NCBI GenBank assembly: GCA_029834535.1
Contig: JAQMWT010000544.1
Location: 185,520-249,519, forward strand
DNA length: 64,000 nucleotides
Origin: Chrysophaeum taylorii
Lineage: Eukaryota > Sar > Pelagophyceae > Pelagomonadales > Pelagomonadaceae
Direction of reading: 5' to 3'
The notes under the pieces were generated by a model. It did not search any database. It was not told where the DNA came from and worked only from the letters and a program-made list of their open reading frames with translations. The position numbers and the translations under genes are program-made. Position 1 is the first letter of the stretch. The number at the start of each line of letters is the position of its first letter. Shown here in pieces: positions 10,722 through 20,550 of this stretch.

Positions 10722-10918
10722 GAGAACAGTAATTTCAAAAACCGTGTTACCTTTTCTTCAGAAGAGTGAGAGCAGTGGTAGTCTGCCCTCGTATCTGTCT
10801 CGGACAGCACGGTGTGAATAACACAGCGTTTTCTTAAAATAAAAGGTGCTCAAAGTAAGAGAGCTATTCCTAGGATAGGGGGGTACTAACTCTAAATCAA
10901 TTTTTGCATCTCTGTCTC
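10722..10918 (+). repeat. Probable copia LTR segment, inverted partner of 5600-5796
   Basis: See the partner at 5600-5796 for the shared blocks. Here the segment closes the methyltransferase-bearing element at its 3' side, in the same orientation as that element's genes, as a 3' LTR would. Sequence after 10918 is of a different, more GC-rich kind. Confidence 0.6.
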
Positions 10919-12121
10919 CAGGGACCAGCGCGGCTGGTCAACAGCGCGCGGGCCTGAATGACCGGGAGCGCCTCGACCGGCAGTGTCGTGGCACCGATCC
11001 GCGCCCATCCCGCAGGTGGACGCCTCGCAGAGTTCCGCCGCTGCGCACGGCCTGCCACCGCGGCCAAGTCATCCATCCTCGGACGGTCCTTCGACAAGGC
11101 GATGGCGGACACCGTTGCTGCCAAGAAGCGGAACAGACATTTTCGAAAGTCTTGAAATACTGCCGGGAGGATTCACAGCGTCGGAGCGAAGATGTGCTTG
11201 TCGAAGAACTCTGAGTGGAATGAATGGATCTCGCGGCGGCAGCTCGACGATCGGCTCGGAGGGAAGCGTCGTACGACGAGGACGTCGAGCTGCACGTGCG
11301 CCGGGACCAGTCGCTGCTGACGGAGGTCGAGGAGAACTCAAGTTCGTGATGCATTCGCCGCCACAGGTCGGCAAGAAGCCCGAGATTTTTCGACCTGACC
11401 ATCGCGTCCCCCGCCGGTGTTACGAAGGACTCTGTCGACTACTACTAAGCTCATGAGCAAGCCCAGGCCATCATCGAGTACCAGTCAGTCCTCGCGCGAA
11501 GTCTACCCCGAGAAGGCCGGCATCCTGCCGGTGACGAAGCCGACTCGCAAGACCGACGCGTCCAGGGTGAACGTCACCGACGGCCACGGTTCGGCTGCCC
11601 GATCTCAGGAGGCCGAGGCCAAGCGCCAGCGCGCGGAGGAGCGCTCTCTCCCAAAAGCGAGCTGCGAGGGACTAACTCTAGGCGCGTCTCCTGGCCGCCT
11701 GGTATCGATGCAAGGATGGCCGTGTCTGCGGTGACCTTCGGAGATCGGCGTCGAGGCTTGCGATGCCTGCCGCCTCATCCGGTGCGACGACACTTGCCGC
11801 GGCGACCTGAAGAAGCGACCCTGCGAGAGGAAGAAGTTCGTGAAGGAGCGCGAGGCGGCTGCTGACGATGGTGCTGATGATGATGATGATGATGATGGTG
11901 CTGCTACTGATGATGAGGACGACGGCGGCGACGGGCCCACGGATGCCGACTAGATCGAGCACCTCGACTTTCGCGCTGCTCCTGACTCGACTTCCTTACT
12001 CCCACCACGCCTCTCTCGACCTCTAGTTGCGTGCTCGCCACATCCTTCATCACGTTCACGTCCCCGAATCCTTCAGTCACTTTAGCCCCCTTTTTGACCC
12101 TATCACTGCAAGTTGAAGTGG
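10919..12121. other. Gene-poor stretch with decayed coding-like pieces
   Basis: No intact gene is supported. Short frames with coding character occur on the plus strand, for example MDLAAAARRSARREASYDED (about 11224-11350) and a Ser/Lys-rich piece at 11453-11731, each ended by a stop, plus the Cys-rich piece described separately. Sequence is GC-rich like the host genes. It may be a dead gene or an old mobile element. The last 170 bases before 12122 should include the promoter of the Tubby gene. Confidence 0.4.
11732..11953 (+). pseudogene. Cys-cluster fragment with acidic tail
   Basis: Between two stops on the plus strand lies a frame reading EACDACRLIRCDDTCRG then KKRPCERKKF, followed by an Asp/Ala-rich tail ending at 11953. 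The spacing C-x2-C-x4-C-x3-C-x8-C and basic flank suggest a small metal-binding domain; it is not a standard Zn2Cys6 or CCHC pattern. No start codon is available, so it is a fragment or an exon of an unseen gene. Confidence 0.3.
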
Positions 12122-13594
12122 ATGAGGGTGCGATTTCGCGCGCCGCGGTGGGCCACCGATGATGAAGCACTCGAGGTGTCCGGGGCCGTGGATGCCCCTC
12201 TGATTGAAGTGATCGAGGAGTCGCCGCGCGGCAGCCCCGCCGTCGTGTCGTTTCGCGTGTGGTGTTCGCGCGGGGGCTCGGCCGAAGCGCGGGGGGACTC
12301 GGCCGAGGACGAATGGTCCGCCGACGGCACAGCTCTCGCAACGTACGGGGTGACGTGCCGCGTCGAAGTGCCCGCGTCCTCCCTCAAAGCCTCGTGGCTC
12401 CGGGGCGCTTGCGCCGTCGACGTCGAAGCGCCGTCGCCTATTTCCGTGCAGTCGTGGGTACTCGCTCTCCACGCTCTCGAGGCCGTCGCCCCGGGCGAAA
12501 TTTCCCCCCGAAACGCCTATCCCCTGCTCGCCGTCGGCGCCGCTCTCGAAGCTCCGGGCGTCGAGGACGCGGCAGCCCGCGTCGCGGCCACGACTCTTAC
12601 GCCGCAGACCTTTTCTCGCCTCGTAGCGTATTCTTTGGATAGACGACGACCGCTCGACGCGTGCTACGCGCGCCTCAAAGCTCTCGGGCCCGCGCTGGGG
12701 TTTTCGAACGGACACTTGCTGGTGGGCGACGGCGCCTGCGACCAGCGTCTCTTCGCGCCGCTCGTGGACGCCGAACGAGAACGGAAAACGCCGTTTTTTC
12801 AAGTGGCTGCTCCGCCTCTCCTTCGAGGCGTGCCCGTCAAGGTGAACAACGAAGACGACAAAGATCTCGCGTCCTCGCTCGCCGGAGTCGAAGAACGCGA
12901 CGACGACGACGACGGGGCTCGTAAAGAGGTCGCGTCCCACGTTTTCGACCCCGATCTCCGCCGATGTTATCTAGTCCGCCGGCGCGCCGTCGATAGTGCC
13001 AACGGCGACGACGATTTCGCGCTCTACGACGACGCCACCCTCGAGCTCCTGGTCGCAGCCCGGGGCCACAAGGGCGCCGCAAGCTTCGTGCTCTCGCGCG
13101 CGCGTGCGGGACCGAGCGCCCCTCCGCGTCACACCGAACCCTATCTGGGGGAGATGGTCTCCCACCTGGGGGGGTCGAGGTTCGTCTTGCGAGATTGGGG
13201 GGTCGACGATCTCCCCCCAAACTGCCTCCCCCACCTCCAGCGCAACGTCCGCGCGGCCGTCACCTACAAGACGAACGTCCTCGGCCGCGTCCCTAACACG
13301 ATGCGCGTCGCCTTGGTGACCGCCGACAACAACACGGCGACCCGCTTCCGCACGCGCAAGGCCCGCTGGAACGAAAGGCTCCAAATGTGGACCCTCGAGT
13401 TCCAGGAGCGCGTCAAGCGCGCGTCGAAAAAGAATTTCCAACTCGTTCAAGAGGACGACGACCACGTCGTCAAACTCCTCTTCGGCAAGGTCTCGAAGAA
13501 CCGCTTCTCCCTCGACTTTGCCCCGCCCTTCGCCCCGGCGACGGCTCTCGCCATCGCTCTCACGACCTTCGCATCGAAACTTGTCGCTGCCTAG
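12122..13594 (+). CDS. Tubby-like protein (C-terminal Tubby domain)
   Basis: ATG at 12122 gives about 490 residues without an intron. The last ~190 residues form a Tubby domain: FVLRDWGV, then AVTYKTNVLGRVPNTMRVAL, KARWNERLQMWTLEFQERV, KNFQLV, LLFGKVSKNRFSLDF and a hydrophobic C-terminal helix (ALAIALTTFASKL). Tubby domains bind phosphoinositides (PIP2) and act at membranes, in ciliary trafficking or in transcription. The first ~300 residues are Ala/Val-rich and helical, with a part (SVQSWVLALHALEAVAP, ending ARVAATTLTPQTFSRLV) that resembles a BTB/BACK repeat, but I cannot confirm that. It lacks the common C-terminal ACE. The next gene on the same strand starts 121 bases later. Confidence 0.85.
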   Translation: MRVRFRAPRWATDDEALEVSGAVDAPLIEVIEESPRGSPAVVSFRVWCSRGGSAEARGDSAEDEWSADGTALATYGVTCRVEVPASSLKASWLRGACAVDVEAPSPISVQSWVLALHALEAVAPGEISPRNAYPLLAVGAALEAPGVEDAAARVAATTLTPQTFSRLVAYSLDRRRPLDACYARLKALGPALGFSNGHLLVGDGACDQRLFAPLVDAERERKTPFFQVAAPPLLRGVPVKVNNEDDKDLASSLAGVEERDDDDDGARKEVASHVFDPDLRRCYLVRRRAVDSANGDDDFALYDDATLELLVAARGHKGAASFVLSRARAGPSAPPRHTEPYLGEMVSHLGGSRFVLRDWGVDDLPPNCLPHLQRNVRAAVTYKTNVLGRVPNTMRVALVTADNNTATRFRTRKARWNERLQMWTLEFQERVKRASKKNFQLVQEDDDHVVKLLFGKVSKNRFSLDFAPPFAPATALAIALTTFASKLVAA

Positions 13595-13715
13595 AATTCA
13601 GAACGGTCCGGCGCCACGAAAACCCTTCGAAAATTTATGAGTTGTACCTAAATTCTCGTACAACGGGCAGTTCGATGAGCAAACGGTGGTGACCGAAGAT
13701 CTATCTACCCAGCAC

Positions 13716-16700
13716 ATGTGGTGGTGGTGTTGGTGGTTCCCACTCCTCGCGGCACGCCGCCTCCAGGCCCCGGTCGACACCTACGACCTCACCTCGGGCT
13801 TCTGCCGCAGCGCCTGGGAGGAGTCGGGGGGCCTCGCCGACGACGCGATGCAATGCTGGACCCAGTGCAACGACCTCTACGGCGAAGACACGATCCTCGC
13901 CGCCACCTACTTTGCCGACGACGCCACCTGCAATTGCCAGGACTCGTGCGACTGTCTCGAGACCACCTCGTCGACCGGCTCCCTCCTGGTCGATTCTGGA
14001 ACACAACTTCCGCCAGACTGCGCCACCGACGCGCCGACGACTCTAGGCCCGCGACCGCCCACGACGCCCAACCCGTGAGGAGATTACCACACCTTGTGCT
14101 GTATGTACCACAGGGTGCCGGCGCTGCAACCGCCGACGACGCCGGAGCCGGCTACGCCCGACCCGTGAGGACTTGTTCTTTCTTCTCGAGCGCCGCTTTT
14201 TTGACGATAACTAACCGCAGGGTACCTCAGCCGACGACGTGAGGAGCTGCTGCCTTCCCTTTGATGACACAGCAGTCATGGTTCCACAGGGTGGCGGAAC
14301 CGACGACGTTGGGACCTCGACCGCCTCCAACAGCGCGCCCGACTACTACCGAGCCGTGAGGAGCTGCGCTTCGACGATACGACGATCTCGCAGGGTGCCG
14401 CGGCCGCCGACGACGCCGGAGCCGGCAACTCCCGAACCGTGAGGAGATGAATGCGCTTTGACGGGTGACGACCACGCAGGGTGCCGCAGCCGACTACGAC
14501 CGAACCGTGAGGAGCTGCGCTTTGATCATCAACGCGTCATACGGTTCCGCAAGGGTGGCGCGACCGACGTCGGGGCCGACGTCGGGGCCGCTACCGCGGC
14601 CGACCACGACCGAACCGTGAGGAGCTGCGCTTTGATGACAGAGTGCTCGACAACCACGACAACGCAGGGCCCCGCAGCCGACTCGCCTACAGCGACCGCC
14701 GACGACGCCGGAGCCATCTACTCTCGAGCCGTAAGAAGTTTGTGCGTTTATGACGACGGCTCGACGAACGCCGCAGGGTACCGCAGCCGACGACTTCCGA
14801 GCCGTGAGGAGATGAAGGTTTACTTGCGGAGGACCACCGACCCCCCATAGGGTGGCAAAACCGACTCCAGGGCCGGTACCGCCGCCGACAGCGAACCCGA
14901 CTGCTTTAGGGCCGCCGCCGTGAGCGCTTGGATCTCGCGACTGCTCGACGATCGCGCAGGGTGGCGCAACCGACTCTTGGTCTGCGACCGCCAACGACGC
15001 CGGAGCCGACTACTCCGTGAAGAGATGCGCATCGATGGCACACATCACTGCTCGACCACAGGGTGGCACAACCGACTCTGGGGCCGCGATCGTCGCCGAC
15101 GTGAGAACAACGTACGGTCTCGAGATTTGACGTTTACGTTCAGCGCTCCGCCGACGATTCTGCAACAAAGCACTTTCGCGCCAACGACGCGAGTAAAGAG
15201 CTTGTGCTTACGCTTAGTTTTTCGCGCCGCAGGCGACCCCTCTTGCCGCCCGAACCGTAGACTTCGCCGTGTCCATTCGCGGTCACGATTCCCCTCGCAG
15301 GTCGGCCCGACCCACGACCGTAGATTCGCCACCAACGACGCCGCGTCCATCGTCGGGACGTCCCACGCTATTGCCAACGACACCCCTATCTCTTCCACCT
15401 ACGTCGATGCCGGTGCCATCGCCGACGTCACCCCCATCTCCGCCGCCTTCGGTGTCGCCCTCGTCGGGACCCACCGAGATCCCCGCGCGAATCCCCACCG
15501 CTTTCCCCTCGGTGCAGCCCTCGTCGGCACCCACCGAAAGCCCCACGCTGGCGCCAACGCTGATGCCGTCGTCGTCGGGACCAACCGAAGACCCCACAGC
15601 TAGCCCCACGCTGGCGCCAACGCTGACGCCGTCGTCGTCGGGACCCACCGAAAACCCCACAGCTAGCCCCACGCTGGCGCCAACGCTGACGCCGTCGTCG
15701 TCGGGACCCACCGAAAACCCCACAGCTAGCCCCACGCTGACGCCAACGCTGTCGCCGTCGTCGTCTGGACCAACCGAAGACCCCTCGGCTTGCCCCACGC
15801 TGACGCCATCGCTGACGCCGTCGTCGTCGGGACCCACCGAAGACCCCACGCTGCGGCCGACGCGTGGCCCCACGAGGTTGTTGTTGTTCGCGGCCTCCTG
15901 CGCGACGATGACGAAGCCCGCAGGGACCCGGGGTCGCCACAACCAACGCCAGCACCCACCACATCATTGCCAACTTCACGACCTACGTCGGAGCCAACGC
16001 CCTGTCCTACGAGGTGCGGCCGATAATGACGCTGGAAAAAAACGACCACGCAGCGAGCCTACGGCAGCGGCACTCCCGACGCGAGCGCCCACCACGCCCG
16101 AGCCGAGCGCCAGGTTGTTGTTGTTGTTGTTACCGTTTGTGTGTCGACGCGCACATCTTTATTAGGCCGACGACGACGACGACGACTCGAGGGCCAACGA
16201 CGACGACGCAGCCGAATCTATTTTTGTCGAGGTGCTTCGTTATGATTGTTGCGAACAACGAAGACGCTGCGCGCGCGCAGTTCTCCGACGACGAACCGTC
16301 CGTCGTTCGAGGAGGCGACGCCGACCCATCTCCCCAGCGTATTGCCTACGAGCGAACAACCGACGGAGTCCCCTCGCGCGCCGCCATCTGCCGAGCCGAC
16401 GAGCTGCCCGTCGAGGACGCCCAGCGACGAGCTCGCGCCGACGTCGTCGTCGGACGGAACGGTGTCGATCTCGTCGTCGATCGTGCTTTTCGTCTCGCAG
16501 GACAACAACAACGACAACGACGACGACGACGACGAGGTGGTGTTCGAGGCGCTGCGAGAGGCTTTGGTGGCATCGATCGACCTGCTGACGAACGTGTCGC
16601 AGGTTCGAGACGTGCGTCGCGAGGAGGAGAGACGGCGACGACGGTTGCTGCAAGAGAGCATCGTCGTCGCGTTCGTCGCCCGAGTCGAAGGGACGGTAGA

Positions 16701-18461
16701 CGCGTTCGTCGGAGAGTTGGAAGAAGCCGTGGCATCTGGGTCCCTCGAGGCCTCGCTGGCGGAGTGGCTCGCGGTCGACGTCGACGCGTCGCTCGCGCTG
16801 ATCGCGGAGAGCACGAGAAGCATCGACGGCGACTCGGGCGACTCGGGCAACTCGGGCGGAAACGATCAGATAAGCGCGTGGACGACGATCGCCGTTATTA
16901 TCGCCGGGACCCTCCTCGTGTTCGCGGGGCTGGCGGTCGTGGTGGTCCGACGGAAACTCCAGTCGTCGATCCAGCTGCGGCACACCCTCGCCGACCTCGT
17001 GATCGACTGCGACTCGACCGACGACGAGTCCGCGGCGGAATCGTCGTTTCGCGCGGTAGTCGAGAACCGCCTCTTCGACTGGGAGGAGTTTCGCGTGACG
17101 TGGGATACGCGCGACGGCTTCGTGCGGCGGGTTGGGTTTCACGCGGTTAAGCTCGTCCCGGCGTCGGAGGGGGTATCGTGCGGCGACGCGACGTCGCAGC
17201 TCCGAGGCGACCTCGAGCTCGCCGCCGAGCGCGACTTCGACGACCGCCTCGCCGCGTTCCGCCTGTCCGTCGACGGGCTGCGCGTCGAGTGGACCGTCGG
17301 CCGCGTCGAATTTTGTGTCGACCGATCCAAGCTGATCGGCGACGCCTACAATGCCCTCGGGAGCCTCCCCGCGGAGTGTTGGCGCCGGCCATTTTTCGTT
17401 ACTTTCGCGGGCGAAGTCGGCCTCGACGCCGGGGGCTGCTCGCGCGAGTTCTTCCGCCTCGTGACCGACGAGTTGTTCGACGTCAAGTACGGCCTCTTTA
17501 AATATGCGACAGACTACGCCTATCAGCTCGCCGACGACGTCGACTCGATCGTCGCCTTCGACGGCGACGTTCGCAACCGCGACGCCCAGTTCGTCTTCGT
17601 CGGACGTCTCCTCGGCAAGACCCTCCTCGAAAGCCACGTCATTCACCCCCACCTCGCCGTGCCTCTCCTCAAACACATCGTCTCGGAGCCCGTTGACTTG
17701 GACGATCTCCAACACGTCGACGTCGAATACTGGAAGAGCTTGATGGAGCTCGCATCGATGCCCTCGGACATCCTCGAGTCCCTCTCCCTCACCTTTGCCG
17801 TCGCGACCGACGTCTTTGGCTGCAAGATGGAGAAAAATCTCGTCCCCGGCGGCGCCGACATTCCCGTCACTTCCGACAACCTCCCCGACCTCCTCGAGCT
17901 TCGCCTCAAGGAGCGCCTCTGCGACGTCCACGCGATGGGCCTCGCCTCCTTTTTGAGAGGGATATACGACATCATCCCCCCCGCTTCCCTCATGTTGCTT
18001 TCTGCCAACGACCTCGATACCGTCCTCTGCGGCGACCACGACATTTCCGTCCAGGCCTGGCGCAACTCGTGCCGGTACGGCGGCGACTTCAAGCACGTCA
18101 AGGAGGACCACCCCATCGTCAGGCATTTCTGGGACATCCTCGAGACCTGGGACAACGACAAAAAGGCCAGGCTCTTGAGGTGGGCGACCGGCGCATCCTC
18201 GCTCCCCGCCCAGGGCTTCGACTACCTCCAAGGCCGTGATGGCATCATCCGACACTTTGCTCTGACCTCGGTCCCCCTCGATCGCGCCATCTACCCCAGA
18301 GCGCACACGTGAGCCTTGCTCCTTTTCCATCTCATTTTTTCGCTCGCAGCTGCTTCAATCGAATCGACCTCCCCCTCTACAAATCCAAGGCCGAACTCGA
18401 GGCCGCCCTCGACTTTGTCCTCAGCAGCGACGAACTCCAGTGCGTCTTCACCATGGACTAG
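13716..18461 (+). CDS. Single-pass membrane HECT-type E3 ubiquitin ligase with mucin-like ectodomain (19 exons)
   Basis: Splicing 18 short GT-AG introns joins many small frames into one 1279-residue protein. Exon 1 (13716-14074) encodes a signal peptide (WWWCWWFPLLAA) and a Cys-rich domain. Exons 2-13 (14114-15256) and 14-17 (15301-16231) encode a Pro/Thr/Ser stalk. Exon 18 (16281-18308) encodes the end of the stalk, a juxtamembrane SEA-like part with RRRRLLQES, a membrane helix (WTTIAVIIAGTLLVFAGLAV, near residue 770) and the HECT domain from about residue 915. Intron 18309-18349 precedes the last exon (18350-18461), whose first full codon is the catalytic cysteine in AHTCFNRIDLP (Cys1244, 35 residues from the end as in known HECTs). 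All introns are phase 2. HECT enzymes accept ubiquitin from E2 on this Cys and pass it to substrate; here the domain would face the cytosol. Confidence 0.85.
14114..15256 (+). repeat. Array of tandem phase-2 micro-exons and ~40-nt introns
   Basis: Twelve in-frame exons of 18-69 nt (14114-14164, 14221-14238, 14290-14355, 14394-14438, 14480-14506, 14554-14616, 14668-14730, 14777-14803, 14851-14919, 14960-15016, 15062-15100, 15233-15256) alternate with introns of 38-56 nt. Nearly every exon begins G-GTG-CCG/GCG and ends CC before GTGAGGAG; introns end CGCAG or similar. Each exon length is divisible by three. The protein reads as short motifs such as VPQPTTTEP and PPTTPEPATP. A further exon-like piece at 15144-15192 (49 nt) is out of phase and is best skipped. 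Confidence 0.85.
15542..15856 (+). repeat. Five tandem 63-nt coding repeats (S-P-T stalk)
   Basis: Units start at 15542, 15605, 15668, 15731 and 15794, each 63 nt, beginning CCCACGCTG and containing ACGCCGTCGTCGTCGGGACC. They encode 21-residue repeats of the type PTLAPTLTPSSSGPTE. They lie in exon 14 of the HECT gene and extend the mucin-like ectodomain; such repeats are likely to vary in number between strains. Confidence 0.85.
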
Positions 18462-18677
18462 GCACAACACCTTCTTAAACTACCGTCGTCTGCTCCTTGC
18501 TCTTGTTGTTGTTGTTGTTGCTTCTTCTTCTTCTTCTTCTTCTTCGTGGGGACATCCGGCCTTTTTTGCACCCATCCTCCCTCCTGCTGATTATTCTTTC
18601 TCTCATAAGTCGCCGTTCGTTCGTTCGTTCGTTCGAAACATGTTCTAGACGTCTTGAGTAGTATTATTTACTCCCGT

Positions 18678-18717
<40 letters not shown>

Positions 18718-20550
18718 CTGCTGCGTGGTTCGATCCTCGCGCCGACGTAGAGAGACACGCTGAGGAGGAGCAGCAGCTAACGAAGCGATGATCACGGCTC
18801 CGCACTCCGGTAGCCACGTGGAAGGCGCGTGTCTTGTAAGTTTCGGACAGAGAAGACACCTGGCATCTGGACCCACGGTGTACATACAACCTGGGGATAA
18901 CTAACGCCCACAGCTCTGCTTCCGCCGAATGGGCGCAGCCTACTTCCTCAAAAGGCAGTTGTGGCCGATGAAATGCAAGCCACAGTCCGCGCTGACACGC
19001 CGGGACACGCTGCGTGTGTGCGCGCGTGCCACAAACCGCGCGCGGTGTTCAACAAGCCAAGGAACGAGCGCGAGAAACGAAGTGTTTGTTTGTTCTGTGA
19101 ATCTCCGAGTCATTTTCGGAGTAGAAGTTTTTCTTTTCTCTGCAAGAGAGAGATGTATTTATTATCTGTATCGCAGACCGCAGCATGCAGGAAAACGAAA
19201 ATGAATACACAAAATTCCGTTATCGAAATGTTCGCGCCTTGGACAGAAGAAGGTTGCATAAGAAGCCGTTTGAGGCCGTGCGGAAGATTTTGAAGCCGCG
19301 TAGCGATTGAGGCGACGATAGATCACAAGAAGCAAGCTTCGCCACACGACACAATGTTCCTTCCGGGAGACAAGCAACGCGCGGTCCTCTTGCATACTTC
19401 GTGCTTTCTGCTGCTGCGTCTTAATGAACAATCATCATCCCACCATACGCTCTTTTTGTTGCTCTCACCATGCTTCTCGCAGCGTCCCCGCCTCTTCCGG
19501 CCTTCTCCCGTCTGCATTGCCGTTTTTCTCCTCGCTCTCTCCATCGCCTTCCTTCGACGCGGTCGTCTTTGGTCTTCTCTCCTTTTGTGTTTTTTTTCCT
19601 TTGAGCGATCATCCATATTCTGGCTCTCTCTAAAAAAGCTGAGAGTTGCTGACCATAATTTTATTAATTATCTGGCCCCTCGTCCTTCTGCTCCCCCGTG
19701 TGCTTTAGATCCGTGCTCTTCGTACCTGGTGCTCTTCGTAGAGAGACGGTCTTCGCCCTTCTCCCCATTTTGCCCTCTTTACCTTTGTGTTTGCGCTATT
19801 CAGGCTTCCTTCTTTGAATTTCCCACCAATTATATTCGCGCTGTTCCTCTCCTCCCTTGCTTATTATGTGCGTTTCCTTGCGACAGTGCCGCGTGCGCAT
19901 TAAACGAACCCCTACGGCCTACAAAAATGTGGTGGCTTGTGATATTCGAAGCAAATGTCGCCCCGCCGTTGGCAAACGACGCTGATCAACCTAGGACCAC
20001 CACCACCACCACACTGTGCAATCAAGGAAAAAAGGCTCGTGGGAATCGGATTTTTACATGTGGAGGAGCGTGCCAGAAGGTGTGGGGCACGTTGGGGAAT
20101 CGCTGCAGCTGCTTAGCCCAGGTCGGGTGGGAATCCGCGTGGAAGATTATGTTGTGCCACCACCAACGGACCAAATTTGAGGGCGGGTATTTATTTATTT
20201 GTCCGAAACAATGCCGAAACTTTTCGATTTTTTTCTGAACCCTTTTTTTTTTGTCGCGAAACAACCCACCCCAATGTTGAAGAAGAAGGAAGTGTCCCGC
20301 TATTGCTTACCCCAAGAGAGAGAGAGAGAGAGATTCACGAACTTTCACCCCCAGCGCGCCCCCCTTCTAGACAACGTACTGGACGACCGCGATCATCATC
20401 ATCATCATCACGTTGATCGTCGTCTAGTCTAGTCTAGTGGCGTCCTCCCTCCAAGCTTCGAGGGAAGCGAGCGAGCTTAGATAGCCAATTATGCAGCACG
20501 TCGTCGTCGTCGTCGTTCCACACAAAGTTAGTTGCTGTAAAGATAGCACA
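18462..20550. other. 2.1-kb interval between convergent genes, microsatellite-rich
   Basis: It lies between the 3' ends of the HECT gene and ORC1. It holds simple repeats: TTG/TTC runs at 18503-18545, GTTC near 18618-18637, GGCT repeats at about 18679-18718, GA at 20316-20332, CAT at 20392-20412 and GTC at 20499-20515. Open frames on both strands in 18.9-20.4 kb have poor coding character (Ser/Leu/Cys/Phe-rich or Arg-rich) and no recognisable domain, so I do not call a gene. A non-coding RNA cannot be excluded. Confidence 0.5.

Larger units (their letters stand above)
5797..10918 (+). mobile_element. Ty1/copia-type element carrying a cytosine-5 DNA methyltransferase
   Basis: On the plus strand the order is: leader with a primer-site-like sequence, gag-position ORF, cytosine methyltransferase, integrase zinc finger and core, long acidic linker, then a 197-bp LTR-like segment. 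RT and RNase H are absent because the linker runs straight into that segment. The linker (10496-10680) is also found in the inverted pol remnant at 5570-5385, which keeps RT and RNase H but lacks the rest, so together the two pieces describe the full gene order of one family. Composition is clearly less GC-rich than the adjacent host genes. Confidence 0.75.

Noticed and set aside
12077-12940. Minus-strand frames opposite the Tubby gene
   Set aside because: Arg-rich composition, no motif; the plus strand encodes a clear Tubby domain.
15283-15942. Gly/Val/Asp-rich minus-strand repeat protein (GVSVGPDDDG type) opposite the S-P-T repeats
   Set aside because: It is the antisense of the in-frame stalk repeats of the HECT gene, which fits the spliced model; a repeat always yields repeats on the other strand.
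16240-18330. Long minus-strand open frame (about 696 residues) opposite the HECT exon
   Set aside because: It is an Arg/Val/Asp-rich shadow caused by GC-rich codons; the plus strand has a full HECT domain and a matching splice to the catalytic Cys.
18720-18760. GGTTCGATCC, a match to a tRNA B box
   Set aside because: The upstream 60 bases are GGCT microsatellite and cannot form the acceptor, D and anticodon arms.
19354-20238. 294-residue plus-strand open frame between HECT and ORC1
   Set aside because: Leu/Cys/Ser/Phe-rich without domain, first half matches pyrimidine-rich non-coding DNA; no start context or homology that I can see.
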